Origin: Methylobacteriaceae bacterium
GTDB taxonomy: Bacteria; Pseudomonadota; Alphaproteobacteria; Rhizobiales; Beijerinckiaceae
Direction: 5' to 3'
Assembly (NCBI GenBank): GCA_020638135.1
Contig: JACKJE010000008.1
Location: 71,207 to 135,206, forward strand
DNA: 64,000 bases
Shown here: piece after piece, positions 16,582 to 25,112 of the stretch
Numbering within the stretch: the first letter of the stretch is position 1
How the letters are laid out: every line of letters starts with the position of its first letter
Notes under the pieces: model-generated
Seen by the model: the letters and a program-made list of their open reading frames with translations, nothing else
Databases searched by the model: none
Told to the model about the DNA's origin: nothing
Program-made: the position numbers and the translations under genes

Positions 16582-17964
16582 ATGCGAGCGCGCGTTACAC
16601 AGGACGACGCCGGTACGAGCTGCCGGTTGCAAGCCGTGGGAAGGCGGCCGATCCGTCCAGGGTGCAGCGGGGCGTCCGATGGGGCGCTGTCGGGCGATGA
16701 GCGGTTCGATGCGCATATTTCGCAGCGTGTGCGCCGACCGGCGGGTGAACGACAAGGATCGACGGCGCCGGCCGAACTCGTGAATGCGATCGCCGTCGAG
16801 CGCCTGGCCGTAATCCAGGTGTGCAGCGCTGTGCCGCGCGGAATGGACGGGGAGACATCGAACGCGACCGGTCAGATCGAGGTGACGGATCAGTTCAATG
16901 GCATCGTCGGTCCGGCCGCCGGGCAGATGAGTGTGCCGGTGAGCGACGCCCTGTGGCTCGCGTCGCATGTGTGCGGCGACGATAGCAATGGCGACGACGT
17001 ACGCCAGAATGATTGTTTGCCGCATGCCGCGTTTCGGACCTGCGGCGGCGATCTCGCCTCAATTGTCGAGGCAGGGACACAGCAGGACATGTGGCAACGA
17101 AATGCGTCCAACGATCCTGCAGATGGCGATATTGTCGAAACCGCGCCGTCGGTCATTGGCGTCTTGCCCGGAAAAGGGGCGGGCGTGCGGCGCACGGCGC
17201 GGGCCGATCTAATTTCGATCGAGCCCCGAGCCGGACGCGCCGGCGACCTGCGACGCGCTGCGGACACCCTATCCGGAGACGGGCGCACGGATGAAGCACT
17301 GCTTGAAGCTCGCGCGGACGTGACGAGGAGCCGCGCTACCTGGCCGCGTTTGTCCCTGGAGCCAGAAACGCGTGATCAGACGAATGTCGAGAGATCTGAT
17401 TGCCTCGTCCGGAGTTTCGACGAGATGACGCGCGCTTCCGAGGGGAACGGGGGCGATCGACTGCAGGAAACGTCCGCGGACGACATCGGAGATGAGAAAG
17501 CGACCTCGACGCGTCCGGCGTTTACCGTTCGGGAGCGTGGCGTTGTCAGTGTGGACAAGACCCAACATCTCAGTCTCCTCGTGCAATCGGAGACGGGCGA
17601 CGATGTCGGTGTCGAAATCTCGATCAAAGACGACAGGGCGCATGTCGAGATCGTCGCGTCCTCAGGGGACGCGCGCCTGATCAGGTCCGATCGGGGAGCT
17701 CTGGAGGATGGTCTGCGATCTGCAATCGGTATGCGCGCCGAGGTATCCATCGCTTCCTATCCTGACCAGCCTCCATGGTCGGCGTCCGTGGGGAGTGAGC
17801 CCAATTCTGGGCAAAGGCCGAGGTCAGCCTGGCGGGATGGCGCCTCTTCGAATCGAGGCGAAGACTTCGGGGTGCTTGAGGTCGACAATGAGGGCAGGGG
17901 GAAACGTTCTACGAGCGACGCGGCGAATATTCGTCGCGGTTCTGGTCGCGGCCTCGTGCTCTGA
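16582..17964 (+). CDS. fliK: Probable flagellar hook-length control protein FliK (formerly MotD)
   Basis: FliK measures hook length and triggers export switching. Like other FliK proteins, this 460-residue protein is low in conservation, charged and apparently unstructured in its first 320 residues. A more ordered C-terminal segment around residues 325-390 (LLVQSETGDDVGVEISIKDD and VEIVASSGDARLIRSDRGAL) fits the FliK C-terminal domain (beta strands, then a helix with LRSAIG). The identification relies on that layout and on the position after motB-motC. Its 3' end overlaps the next gene by 77 bases. Confidence 0.68.
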   Translation: MRARVTQDDAGTSCRLQAVGRRPIRPGCSGASDGALSGDERFDAHISQRVRRPAGERQGSTAPAELVNAIAVERLAVIQVCSAVPRGMDGETSNATGQIEVTDQFNGIVGPAAGQMSVPVSDALWLASHVCGDDSNGDDVRQNDCLPHAAFRTCGGDLASIVEAGTQQDMWQRNASNDPADGDIVETAPSVIGVLPGKGAGVRRTARADLISIEPRAGRAGDLRRAADTLSGDGRTDEALLEARADVTRSRATWPRLSLEPETRDQTNVERSDCLVRSFDEMTRASEGNGGDRLQETSADDIGDEKATSTRPAFTVRERGVVSVDKTQHLSLLVQSETGDDVGVEISIKDDRAHVEIVASSGDARLIRSDRGALEDGLRSAIGMRAEVSIASYPDQPPWSASVGSEPNSGQRPRSAWRDGASSNRGEDFGVLEVDNEGRGKRSTSDAANIRRGSGRGLVL

Positions 17965-18487
17965 TCGCGCGATCGGCGCCGACCGCGTCGCGATTGCGCG
18001 GGGCGTTTGTGAGAGTGAAATGGCCCGTGCGTCCATGCGATTTCAGATTCCGCTCGCCGTGCTCTACGCCGTCGCGCTTACGGAGACCGGCCGAAGAGAC
18101 GGGCTGAAGCCGCTGGCTCTGAACATCGAGGGCGCGTCGCGCTATCCGAACGATCTGACGGAGGCACTGCGCATTGTACGCGAAGCTCAACGGTCCAGCG
18201 TCACATTGATTGACGTCGGCTGCATGCAGATCAACATGAAGTTCCACCGCGAGCGTTTTGCTTCTCTCGAGGAAATGTTCGATCCACGCCGCAATGTCGA
18301 ATATGGCGCGAGCTATCTCAGAACGCTCTATGCACGGGAAGCGAACTGGACCCGGGCGGTGGCGAGATATCACGCCGGACCCGGCAATCTGCCTGCGCAG
18401 CATAGGTATGTTTGCACGGTAATCCGCAACATGATCGCGGCGGGGATGGGTGGATGGACTCCGTCCTCGCGACGTTTTTGTCGGTAG
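17888..18487 (+). CDS. Flagellar-cluster lytic transglycosylase (SLT domain)
   Basis: A signal peptide-like segment (residues 10-30) precedes an SLT domain. The motif LYAVALTETG places the probable catalytic glutamate at residue 66. VGCMQINMKFH and VARYHAGPGN are the further SLT motifs. In rhizobia a transglycosylase gene follows fliK, and it probably opens peptidoglycan for the rod, since rhizobial FlgJ lacks a muramidase domain. The start is taken as ATG 17888, within the fliK end; length is 199 residues. Confidence 0.85.
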   Translation: MRAGGNVLRATRRIFVAVLVAASCSDRAIGADRVAIARGVCESEMARASMRFQIPLAVLYAVALTETGRRDGLKPLALNIEGASRYPNDLTEALRIVREAQRSSVTLIDVGCMQINMKFHRERFASLEEMFDPRRNVEYGASYLRTLYAREANWTRAVARYHAGPGNLPAQHRYVCTVIRNMIAAGMGGWTPSSRRFCR

Positions 18488-18520
18488 AAACGTTAGGCAT
18501 GAAACAAGTAAAAGATACGC

Positions 18521-18545
18521 AACGTAAGCGTATTACGTTACGTAA
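18521..18545. promoter_or_regulatory. Inverted and palindromic TTACGTT/TTACGTAA repeats upstream of ftcR
   Basis: AACGTAA (18521-18527) and TTACGTT (18533-18539) are perfect inverted arms with a five-base spacer. The second arm runs into the eight-base palindrome TTACGTAA (18538-18545), and a further ACGTAA occurs at 18590-18595. The region is strikingly AT-rich for this genome. The arrangement looks like a multi-site operator, but the binding protein is unknown. Confidence 0.5.
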
Positions 18546-18565
18546 TAGTTGAATAGAATATTAAA

Positions 18566-18581
18566 TTAACGAATTATTAAC
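18566..18581. promoter_or_regulatory. Perfect CtrA box upstream of ftcR
   Basis: TTAA-N7-TTAAC occurs exactly at 18566-18581 (TTAA, CGAATTA, TTAAC), matching the alphaproteobacterial CtrA consensus. It lies 70 bases before the ftcR ATG, inside a 163-base gap. CtrA control of flagellar hierarchies is well established in alphaproteobacteria; binding here is an inference. Confidence 0.65.
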
Positions 18582-18650
18582 CATTATATACGTAATTTTT
18601 GTTGGAGAGCCCCGCCGACAGTCTGTGCGGCGGATCCTGAGAGGCGGGAA

Positions 18651-19418
18651 ATGATCATTTTTGTCGAAGCCAGAAGCGAGGTTGCGGCTGCGTTCAGGAC
18701 GCAGTTCGAACGGGAGGGAATTGTTCTCGTGAATTTTCGGCCACACGAATTCGAGGCGTGGCTGGCGGGCGCGACAAAAGCGGAGTTGATGTCGGTTGAA
18801 TGCTTTCTGCTCGGAGATTCTTCGGAGCGCGCCTGGAGCATGCGTCTGATTCGTGGTCGCTGCCAGGCAGCGGTTATCGCGCTGAGCGATTTCAGCATGC
18901 TCGAAAAGACGCTGGACCTGTTTGCCAGTGGCGTCGACGACGTCGTGCGCAAGCCGGTTCATGTCAGAGAAATCCTCGCGAGGATGCGGGCGATCCAGCG
19001 ACGGTCAGAAGCACGGGCAGAAGCTGTCGCGGCCGGACAGATCCGTGTGTTCTTCGATGGCAGGGATCCGGAGGTCGATGGCGACGCGTTTCCGCTGCCC
19101 CGCCGCGAACGCCGCATTTTGGAGTTTCTCGCGTCACACCGCGGGCGCCGTGTGACCAAATCGCAGATATTCCACTCGATCTATGGATTGTTCGACGATG
19201 AAGTCGAGGAGAACGTGGTTGAGAGCCACGTCAGCAAATTGCGTAAGAAACTGCGGGAGCGGATCGGTTACGACCCGATCGATTCCAAACGGTTCCTTGG
19301 ATATTGCCTCGTCGAGCAGCGACCAAGCGGGAATGAAACCGTAAGCCGAGAGTTCGCCGCCGCGCTGTCGAATCCGAAACTCCAGGCTTCGGCGAATTCA
19401 CAATTCGGCAGGGCGTGA
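18651..19418 (+). CDS. ftcR: Flagellar transcriptional regulator FtcR/Rem (OmpR type, no phospho-Asp)
   Basis: FtcR (Brucella) and Rem (Sinorhizobium) are OmpR-family activators of flagellar genes. This 255-residue protein has a receiver-like N-terminal domain (1-115) and a winged-helix C-terminal domain with FPLPRRERRILEFLASHRGR and VVESHVSKLRKKLRERIG. At the phospho-acceptor position the strand reads VECFLLGDSS, giving glycine (about residue 55) instead of aspartate, and the acidic pocket is FVEARS, so phosphorylation control is unlikely. The switch lysine is kept in VRKPVHVREIL. It sits just before flgE, as Rem does, behind a CtrA box and repeats. Confidence 0.93.
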   Translation: MIIFVEARSEVAAAFRTQFEREGIVLVNFRPHEFEAWLAGATKAELMSVECFLLGDSSERAWSMRLIRGRCQAAVIALSDFSMLEKTLDLFASGVDDVVRKPVHVREILARMRAIQRRSEARAEAVAAGQIRVFFDGRDPEVDGDAFPLPRRERRILEFLASHRGRRVTKSQIFHSIYGLFDDEVEENVVESHVSKLRKKLRERIGYDPIDSKRFLGYCLVEQRPSGNETVSREFAAALSNPKLQASANSQFGRA

Positions 19419-19444
19419 GGCGCCTCAAAACCCTGGAGATCCAC

Positions 19445-20689
19445 ATGTCTATTTTCGGCGCGATGCGCACCAGCGTGTCCGGCATGAACGCGCAGTCGAT
19501 CCGGCTGTCCGCGCTTTCTGACAATATCGCGAATGCCGATACGATCGGTTACAAGGCGGCGTCAGCGCAATTCAAGACGATGCTCATCACTGACGGTCTG
19601 ATGCAATATGGATCCGGCGCGGTGGATACGCGCATCCGGTATGGGATCAGCCAGCAGGGCGCGCTGGTCGGCACGTCGAATTCGACTGATCTAGCCATTC
19701 AGGGCGGCGGCTATTTCGTCGTCGCGGGGCCAAATGGCGCTCCGCATCTGACGCGCGAGGGGTCGTTTCGTCTCGATGCGAACGGATATCTGGTCAATGC
19801 GGGCGGATTTCGCCTCATGGGCGTTTCGGCAGGCGCAAGCGACGCCGTGGGATTTTCCGGCATGTCGCTGTTGAAGATCAACTCGACCGGCCTGATGGCG
19901 ACGCCGACCACGAGCGGTGTCTTTTCCGCGAACCTTGCGGCGGATGCGGATATCGTACCGGCCTCGAACCTTCCTTCGGCCAATTCGGTAGCCGCCCAGT
20001 GGACATCGAAGTCGTCACTCGTCGTCTACGACAATCTCGGCGCGAAGGTGACGCTCGATGTCTATCTGACCAAGACGGGCGCCAATGCGTGGGAAGCAGC
20101 GGTGTTCGATCATGCGGCAGCCAGTACGGCGGGATTTCCATATTCGTCCGGTCCGTTGGCAGTCCAAAGCCTGCAATTCGACGGCGCGACCGGAGCGCTG
20201 TCGGTCCCGTCGCCGGGACAGTTCAGCATATCCGTGCCCAACGGCCAGTCGATGACGCTGGACATCGGGATGATGACGCAATTGGGCGCGCCCTATTCCG
20301 TCAACAGCGCCTCAGTGAACGGCAATGCGCCGACGCCATTCAGCCAGATCGCGGTCGATACGGACGGCGCCGTATATGCCGTCTACCAGAATGGCGCCCG
20401 CGCGAATCTCGGCGAAATCCGTCTTGCGACCGTCGCGAGCCCGGACAATCTGCAACCGCTGTCGGGAAACGTGTACGACGTCACATCGCGTTCCGGAGAC
20501 GTGGTGGTCGGCTCGGCCAATACGGGCACCTTCGGCGCGCTCGTTTCGTCGGCGTTGGAAAGCTCCACGGTCGACATTGCGTCCGAGCTGACGGACATGA
20601 TCGAGACACAGCGCGCCTATTCTGCGGATTCCAAGGCATTTCAGGTCGCAACCGACATGGCTGACGTGCTGGTCAATTTGAAGGTCTGA
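19445..20689 (+). CDS. flgE: Flagellar hook protein FlgE
   Basis: FlgE is the hook subunit. The start MSIFGAMRTSVSGMNAQSIR is followed by LSDNIANADTIGYKA, and the beta domain shows GYFVVAGPNGAPHLTREGSF. The C-terminal helix reads SELTDMIETQRAYSADSKAF. Length is 414 residues, a normal rhizobial hook protein. The start is ATG 19445 with GGAG upstream. It is separated from ftcR by 26 bases. Confidence 0.96.
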   Translation: MSIFGAMRTSVSGMNAQSIRLSALSDNIANADTIGYKAASAQFKTMLITDGLMQYGSGAVDTRIRYGISQQGALVGTSNSTDLAIQGGGYFVVAGPNGAPHLTREGSFRLDANGYLVNAGGFRLMGVSAGASDAVGFSGMSLLKINSTGLMATPTTSGVFSANLAADADIVPASNLPSANSVAAQWTSKSSLVVYDNLGAKVTLDVYLTKTGANAWEAAVFDHAAASTAGFPYSSGPLAVQSLQFDGATGALSVPSPGQFSISVPNGQSMTLDIGMMTQLGAPYSVNSASVNGNAPTPFSQIAVDTDGAVYAVYQNGARANLGEIRLATVASPDNLQPLSGNVYDVTSRSGDVVVGSANTGTFGALVSSALESSTVDIASELTDMIETQRAYSADSKAFQVATDMADVLVNLKV

Positions 20690-20717
20690 TGGCGCCCGAC
20701 TGGCAGGAGCAAAACTC

Positions 20718-22154
20718 ATGAGCCTTCAGGCCGCCTTTCGATCAGCGCAATCGGCCCTGTCGACCAATGCGTTCCAGACGACGACGGTGTCGCGCAACGT
20801 ATCCGGCGCGGATGTCAAAGGATATGTGCGGAAGATCGTCCTCGTCGAACCGTCGTCGTCCGGTGCTTCAAACACCACGCGCGTCATGCGCGCAACGGAC
20901 GAGTCGTTGCAGCGCGCGACGCTCGAGGCGAGTTCTTCGTCCCAGGGGCTCGGTGTCGTCGCCAAGGCTCTCGACTCCCTACAGACCATCATGGGAGATC
21001 CGGCGAACGAAACGTCGCCGGCCGGAAGGATTTCCGCGCTGAACGCGGCGCTGCTGCAGGCTGCGTCTGCGCCGCAGAATACGGCAGGGTTGGCGGCGGC
21101 GGTTCAGGCAGCCGATTCCCTCGCGACATCGCTCAATCAGGCGAGTTCGCAAGTTCAGGATGTCCGGGCGCAGGCCGACAGCGAGATGGCGGCTTCGGTT
21201 TCGACAATCAATTCGCTGCTCAAGGCGTTCGACTCGGCAAACCGTGCGATCTTGGCCAGCCGTGCGACCGGTCAGGACACGTCCGATCTGCAGGACCGCC
21301 GCGATGCCATCCTCGGCGACCTTGCGAAGGAGGTCTCGATTTCGACGGTGACGGGTCCGAACGGCGACATGTCAATCTACACGGATTCCGGAGTGGCGCT
21401 ATTCCAGGAAATGCCGCGCGCCGTTTCGATGGAGCCGACGTCGACGTTTGTCGCCGGGACGAGCGGCAATGCAGTCTATATAGACGGCGTCGCGATTACC
21501 GGGCCGTCGGCAACCATGCCGGTGCGCGGCGGCGCGCTCTTTGGACTGGCCGAAGTTCGCGACCGCTATACGGTTGTGCTACAATCGCAACTCGACGAGA
21601 CAGCGGTCGGATTGATCAACGCCTTCTCGCAGGACGCGAGCGCCGCCCCGACGCGGACCGGTCTCTTTGCCTGGACGGGCGGCCCGGCGCTTCCCGTCAA
21701 CGGCTCGCCCGGAATTGCGGCAAGCATTCGCGTCGATCCGATCGTCCGAGGCGATGCGACGTTGCTGCGCGACGGCGGCATCGGCGGCGTCGGCTATATT
21801 TCCAACAGCTCGGGCTCTGCGTCTTATTCGTCCGGACTCTACGCACTGGTCGATGCGTTGGATGCGCCCCAGACTTTTGCGGCGGCGGCGCTGCCTGCCC
21901 GCCTCAACGTCAGCGATCTGGCGACGCAGTCGCAGGCGTGGCTCGAGGGCGCGCGCCAGACAACACTGGAGAAATCGACGGACGCCAATGCCGTGCTGAC
22001 GCAGACGACGGCCGCGCTGACGAACGTGACGGGCGTCAGTATCGACGACCAGATGTCGAAAATGCTGGACCTCGAGAATTCCTATCAGGCGGCCGCGAAA
22101 ATGATGGCGATGGTCGACAGCATGTATGCCGCCCTGTTCAGCGCGGTGCGGTGA
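20718..22154 (+). CDS. flgK: Hook-filament junction protein FlgK (HAP1)
   Basis: FlgK caps the hook for filament attachment. The N-terminus reads SLQAAFRSAQSALSTNAFQT with a degenerate rod/hook signature. The coiled region contains LNQASSQVQDVRAQADSEMA, and the C-terminus ends MLDLENSYQAAAKMMAMVDS, the FlgK signature. AGGAG at 20703-20711 provides the ribosome binding site. Length is 478 residues. Confidence 0.94.
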   Translation: MSLQAAFRSAQSALSTNAFQTTTVSRNVSGADVKGYVRKIVLVEPSSSGASNTTRVMRATDESLQRATLEASSSSQGLGVVAKALDSLQTIMGDPANETSPAGRISALNAALLQAASAPQNTAGLAAAVQAADSLATSLNQASSQVQDVRAQADSEMAASVSTINSLLKAFDSANRAILASRATGQDTSDLQDRRDAILGDLAKEVSISTVTGPNGDMSIYTDSGVALFQEMPRAVSMEPTSTFVAGTSGNAVYIDGVAITGPSATMPVRGGALFGLAEVRDRYTVVLQSQLDETAVGLINAFSQDASAAPTRTGLFAWTGGPALPVNGSPGIAASIRVDPIVRGDATLLRDGGIGGVGYISNSSGSASYSSGLYALVDALDAPQTFAAAALPARLNVSDLATQSQAWLEGARQTTLEKSTDANAVLTQTTAALTNVTGVSIDDQMSKMLDLENSYQAAAKMMAMVDSMYAALFSAVR

Positions 22155-22159
22155 CTCGG

Positions 22160-23185
22160 ATGATCATTTTCAACGCGACGCTCAGCGCGAGATCGCGCGC
22201 TTCGATAGCGAGGTTGCAGAGCGAACTGGCGACGGCGCAGGACGAGCTATCGAGCGGGCGGCGCGCCGACATCGGCAAGGCGCTCGGTTCGCGGTCGATT
22301 GTTGCAGCCCAGCTTCGCGGACAGATCGGAAAGAGCCAAGCGATTCTCGACGCCAACAGAGTAGCGTCGGCCCGTCTCGACGCGACGCAGGTTGCGCTGG
22401 GATCGCTGACCAGTCTTGCACAATCGATGCAGCAAAAGGTCCTGGGCGCTGGCGCCGGAACAGTGGACGCCGGCACACTGACCGAGGAAGCGCGCGCTGC
22501 GATCGATCAGGCGATCTCTATCGTCAACTCGACCTTCGATGGCGCCTATCTGTTCACCGGCCTCGGCGCCGGCAAGGCGCTAAACCTCTTCGCTGGCGGT
22601 CCGGCCGCTGCGATAAACGCGGCGTTCCAGGCGAAGTTCGGCGCTAATCCAGGAGATGCCGCCAATGGCGCGATCTCGTCGGACCAGATGCAATCCTTCC
22701 TCGACACCGAATTTTCCGGCCTGTTCGACGACGCGAACTGGACGAGTGTCTGGTCCAACGCCTCGGACGCATCGCCGGAGGCCCGAATCTCGGAGACGAT
22801 TTCGATCGAGAATTCCACGACGGCAAATGAGCAGGGGATCCGCGATCTTCTGGGGGCCCTGACGATGGTTGCGGGGCTCGGACTTCAATCGCTCGATGCA
22901 CGGACAGCGCAGACGGTGGTTGCGAGCGCCGCCGCGAAGCTCGGCGGCGCATTGTCCGAACTCGCGACGATGCAGGCGGAGACAGGCATCAAGCAGAACA
23001 TGATCGATGACGCGAGCAATGAAGTGACGTCGCGCCAGGTCGCCTTCAAGGGCCGCCTCGATGAATTCGAATCGGTGGATCCCGCCGAAGTGTCGGTGCG
23101 CATCTCGACTCTGAGCGCCCAATTGCAGGCGAGCTATCAGGTCACGAGCAAGCTGGCGCAGCTCAGTCTGGTCAATTTCATTTGA
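22160..23185 (+). CDS. flgL: Hook-filament junction protein FlgL (HAP3)
   Basis: FlgL joins FlgK to the flagellin filament. The flagellin-like N-terminus reads RASIARLQSELATAQDELSS followed by GRRADIGKALG, and the C-terminus ends VRISTLSAQLQASYQVTSKL. The central domain (about 135-250) is short. ATG 22160 is used as start; GTG 22151 overlapping the flgK stop is possible. Length is 341 residues. It forms an operon with flgK and flaF. Confidence 0.93.
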   Translation: MIIFNATLSARSRASIARLQSELATAQDELSSGRRADIGKALGSRSIVAAQLRGQIGKSQAILDANRVASARLDATQVALGSLTSLAQSMQQKVLGAGAGTVDAGTLTEEARAAIDQAISIVNSTFDGAYLFTGLGAGKALNLFAGGPAAAINAAFQAKFGANPGDAANGAISSDQMQSFLDTEFSGLFDDANWTSVWSNASDASPEARISETISIENSTTANEQGIRDLLGALTMVAGLGLQSLDARTAQTVVASAAAKLGGALSELATMQAETGIKQNMIDDASNEVTSRQVAFKGRLDEFESVDPAEVSVRISTLSAQLQASYQVTSKLAQLSLVNFI

Positions 23186-23193
23186 GGCGGCCG

Positions 23194-23550
23194 ATGTATC
23201 GCGGTCTATATGCAGATGTCGTGTCCGATGATCAGGCAGCCGCCCGACGCAGGGAATACGAGGCGCTCGATCACGTTATCGGTCGGTTGAAGATCGCGCG
23301 CGAGTCCGGCGCCGCCGGTGCGGGTCTGATCGATGCGCTCGATACGCTCGAGGCGTTGTGGCTGGTATTCATTCGCGACGTGGCGGATCCGGAGAATGCG
23401 CTTCCCGCGGACGTACGGCGCAATGTCGCCGCGATCGGACGCTGGATATTCGCGACGTCGTCGCGGCTGCGGGAGGAGGGGCACGGCGATCTCGACACGT
23501 TGATCGATGTGAATGCCGCGATCCGCGAAGGTCTGAAAGCGAAAACATGA
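23194..23550 (+). CDS. flaF: Flagellin synthesis regulator FlaF
   Basis: FlaF is a small alphaproteobacterial protein that promotes flagellin translation and secretion, opposing FlbT. The sequence is helical and includes EYEALDHVIGRLKIAR and ALPADVRRNVAAIGRWIFAT, typical of FlaF. ATG 23194 is used; the TTG at 23182 overlapping the flgL stop would add four residues. Length is 118 residues. It overlaps flbT by four bases. Confidence 0.92.
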   Translation: MYRGLYADVVSDDQAAARRREYEALDHVIGRLKIARESGAAGAGLIDALDTLEALWLVFIRDVADPENALPADVRRNVAAIGRWIFATSSRLREEGHGDLDTLIDVNAAIREGLKAKT

Positions 23551-23966
23551 AGATATCTCTGCGCGCCGGGGAAAAAATCTATGTCAATGGCGCGGTTTTC
23601 AGCGTGGACCGGCGCGTTTCGCTCCAACTCCTCAACGATGTGACCTTCCTGCTGGAGTCGCATGTCATGCAACCGGGGCAGGCGACGACGCCGCTGCGGC
23701 AGGTCTATTTCGCAATTCAGATGACGCTCATGGATCCGAGCGCGGCGGTCGCGATCCGGACGTCAGTTTACCGCATGCTTGATGATTTATTGAACGTCGA
23801 GATGGAACACGGGCGACGCATGAACCTGCAAAATATCTGCGTTCTTCTGGAGTCCGAACGGTTCTTCGAGGCGTTGCGCGTCGCGCGCGAGCTCTACAGG
23901 TCGGAAGAGGCGCATCGCGAACAGGTGGGTCGAACGGAGAAGGAGGCGACGTCGCAATGCAATTGA
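23547..23966 (+). CDS. flbT: Flagellin translation repressor FlbT
   Basis: FlbT binds the flagellin mRNA leader and lowers its translation until the hook is complete. The 139-residue protein begins MKISLRAGEKIYVNGAVFSV and has VTFLLESHVMQPGQATTPLR and QVYFAIQMTLMDP, the family blocks. Its ATG overlaps the flaF stop, and its 3' end overlaps flgD by ten bases. Confidence 0.95.
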   Translation: MKISLRAGEKIYVNGAVFSVDRRVSLQLLNDVTFLLESHVMQPGQATTPLRQVYFAIQMTLMDPSAAVAIRTSVYRMLDDLLNVEMEHGRRMNLQNICVLLESERFFEALRVARELYRSEEAHREQVGRTEKEATSQCN

Positions 23967-24361
23967 ACGCTCTGATGGCGGCCGGCGCGCAGACGACGAC
24001 GCCGAATGCCGGAACAAGCTCCCGGTCCACGCTGGGATACAACGATTTCCTGCAGCTCCTGATGGCGCAGATGAAACATCAAGATCCGACCAGCCCGACC
24101 GATTCGACGCAATGGGTCTCGCAGCTCGCGACCTTTTCGAGTGTCGAACAGGCGGTGCAGACGAACAACAAGCTCGACCAGATTCTGCAGAATACGGCTC
24201 TGACCGATGCAGAGGCGCTAATTGGCCGGTCGCTGACTTCGGCAGATGGTTCGGTGTCCGGCGTGGTCGTCGCCGTGTCGATCTTCAGCGATGGTCTCGT
24301 GGCGACGTTGGACAATGGCGTCCGACTGCCGATCACATCGGACGTGACGATTGCCGCGTGA
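23957..24361 (+). CDS. flgD: Flagellar hook assembly protein FlgD (short form)
   Basis: FlgD is the scaffold cap for hook assembly. The conserved N-terminal segment is clear: YNDFLQLLMAQMKHQDPTSP then STQWVSQLATFSSVEQAVQT. The protein is only 134 residues, like rhizobial FlgD, lacking the long tudor and FnIII-like domains of enterobacterial FlgD. It overlaps flbT upstream and fliQ downstream. Confidence 0.95.
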   Translation: MQLNALMAAGAQTTTPNAGTSSRSTLGYNDFLQLLMAQMKHQDPTSPTDSTQWVSQLATFSSVEQAVQTNNKLDQILQNTALTDAEALIGRSLTSADGSVSGVVVAVSIFSDGLVATLDNGVRLPITSDVTIAA

Positions 24362-24627
24362 ACGAGGTCGACGCGCTCGATCTGATGCGGATGGCGCTGG
24401 CCACCGTCCTGCTCGCGTCGGCGCCGGCGGTCGGAGCGGCCATGCTGGTCGGCGTCGTCGTCGCGCTTTTTCAGGCGCTGACGCAAATCCAGGAGGCGAC
24501 CTTGACCTTCGTGCCGAAGATCATCGCCGTCTTCGTCGCGATGATGATCAGCGGGTCATTCATCGGTGCGCAGGTCTACACATTCAGCGAGCATGTCTAC
24601 GGCAGGATCGCGGGGCCGACGAAATGA
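24358..24627 (+). CDS. fliQ: Flagellar type III export protein FliQ
   Basis: FliQ is an 89-residue export-gate protein with two membrane helices. The signature AMLVGVVVALFQALTQIQEA then TLTFVPKIIAVFVAMMISG is unambiguous. It starts at GTG 24358, overlapping the flgD stop (GTGA). In S. meliloti fliQ is followed by flhA and fliR. Here neither follows; a small unknown gene overlaps its end instead. Confidence 0.96.
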   Translation: MNEVDALDLMRMALATVLLASAPAVGAAMLVGVVVALFQALTQIQEATLTFVPKIIAVFVAMMISGSFIGAQVYTFSEHVYGRIAGPTK

Positions 24628-25112
24628 ACGACGATCCACTACGAGCCCGGCGAGCGCGCAACGACGAACGCGGATTGACCGTCGCGGGCGTTGTGCTGGC
24701 TGGCATCGTAGCGACCTTCGCCGTCGTCTCGGTCGAACGCAATGACGGCGTGCCGCGGATTCATGGGGTGGAGCACATGGCGCTGTTCGCGAAGCCGACG
24801 CGCGCGCTGGACGAGCGGATCGCGTCCTTCGGCGTTGGCGGCCGCACCGTCGTCGCCCTTCCGCCGAGCGATCGATCGCCAGATCCGATCGACTATGCGC
24901 CGACCGCGACGATTCAATTGGATAGACGACAATCTTCATTGAAAGAGGTCTTCAAAGATCACGTGATCATCGAAGGGACGGCGGGACGGATCGAAGTCAG
25001 GCCGGGCGAGGTCGTCGAGGGCTTCGGCAAGTTGCAGGAAATCCGGCGCATGCGTGGGCAGTGGACGGCCGTGTTCGTTGCGTCGACCGATGGCGGTCAC
25101 AGCTCGAGATAG
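24624..25112 (+). CDS. Hypothetical membrane-anchored protein at the end of the flagellar cluster
   Basis: I do not recognise this 162-residue protein. Its ATG overlaps the fliQ stop (ATGA), so it is probably translated with the flagellar operon. An Arg-rich start is followed by one hydrophobic segment (about residues 19-40, LTVAGVVLAGIVATFAVVSV), and the rest is a small soluble domain presumed periplasmic, with RIEVRPGEVVEGFGKLQEIR and a C-terminus WTAVFVAST. The C-terminal strand pattern could be a short OB- or SH3-like fold. Its 3' end overlaps the convergent livF by 16 bases. It may be a clade-specific flagellar accessory protein. Confidence 0.6.
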   Translation: MNDDPLRARRARNDERGLTVAGVVLAGIVATFAVVSVERNDGVPRIHGVEHMALFAKPTRALDERIASFGVGGRTVVALPPSDRSPDPIDYAPTATIQLDRRQSSLKEVFKDHVIIEGTAGRIEVRPGEVVEGFGKLQEIRRMRGQWTAVFVASTDGGHSSR

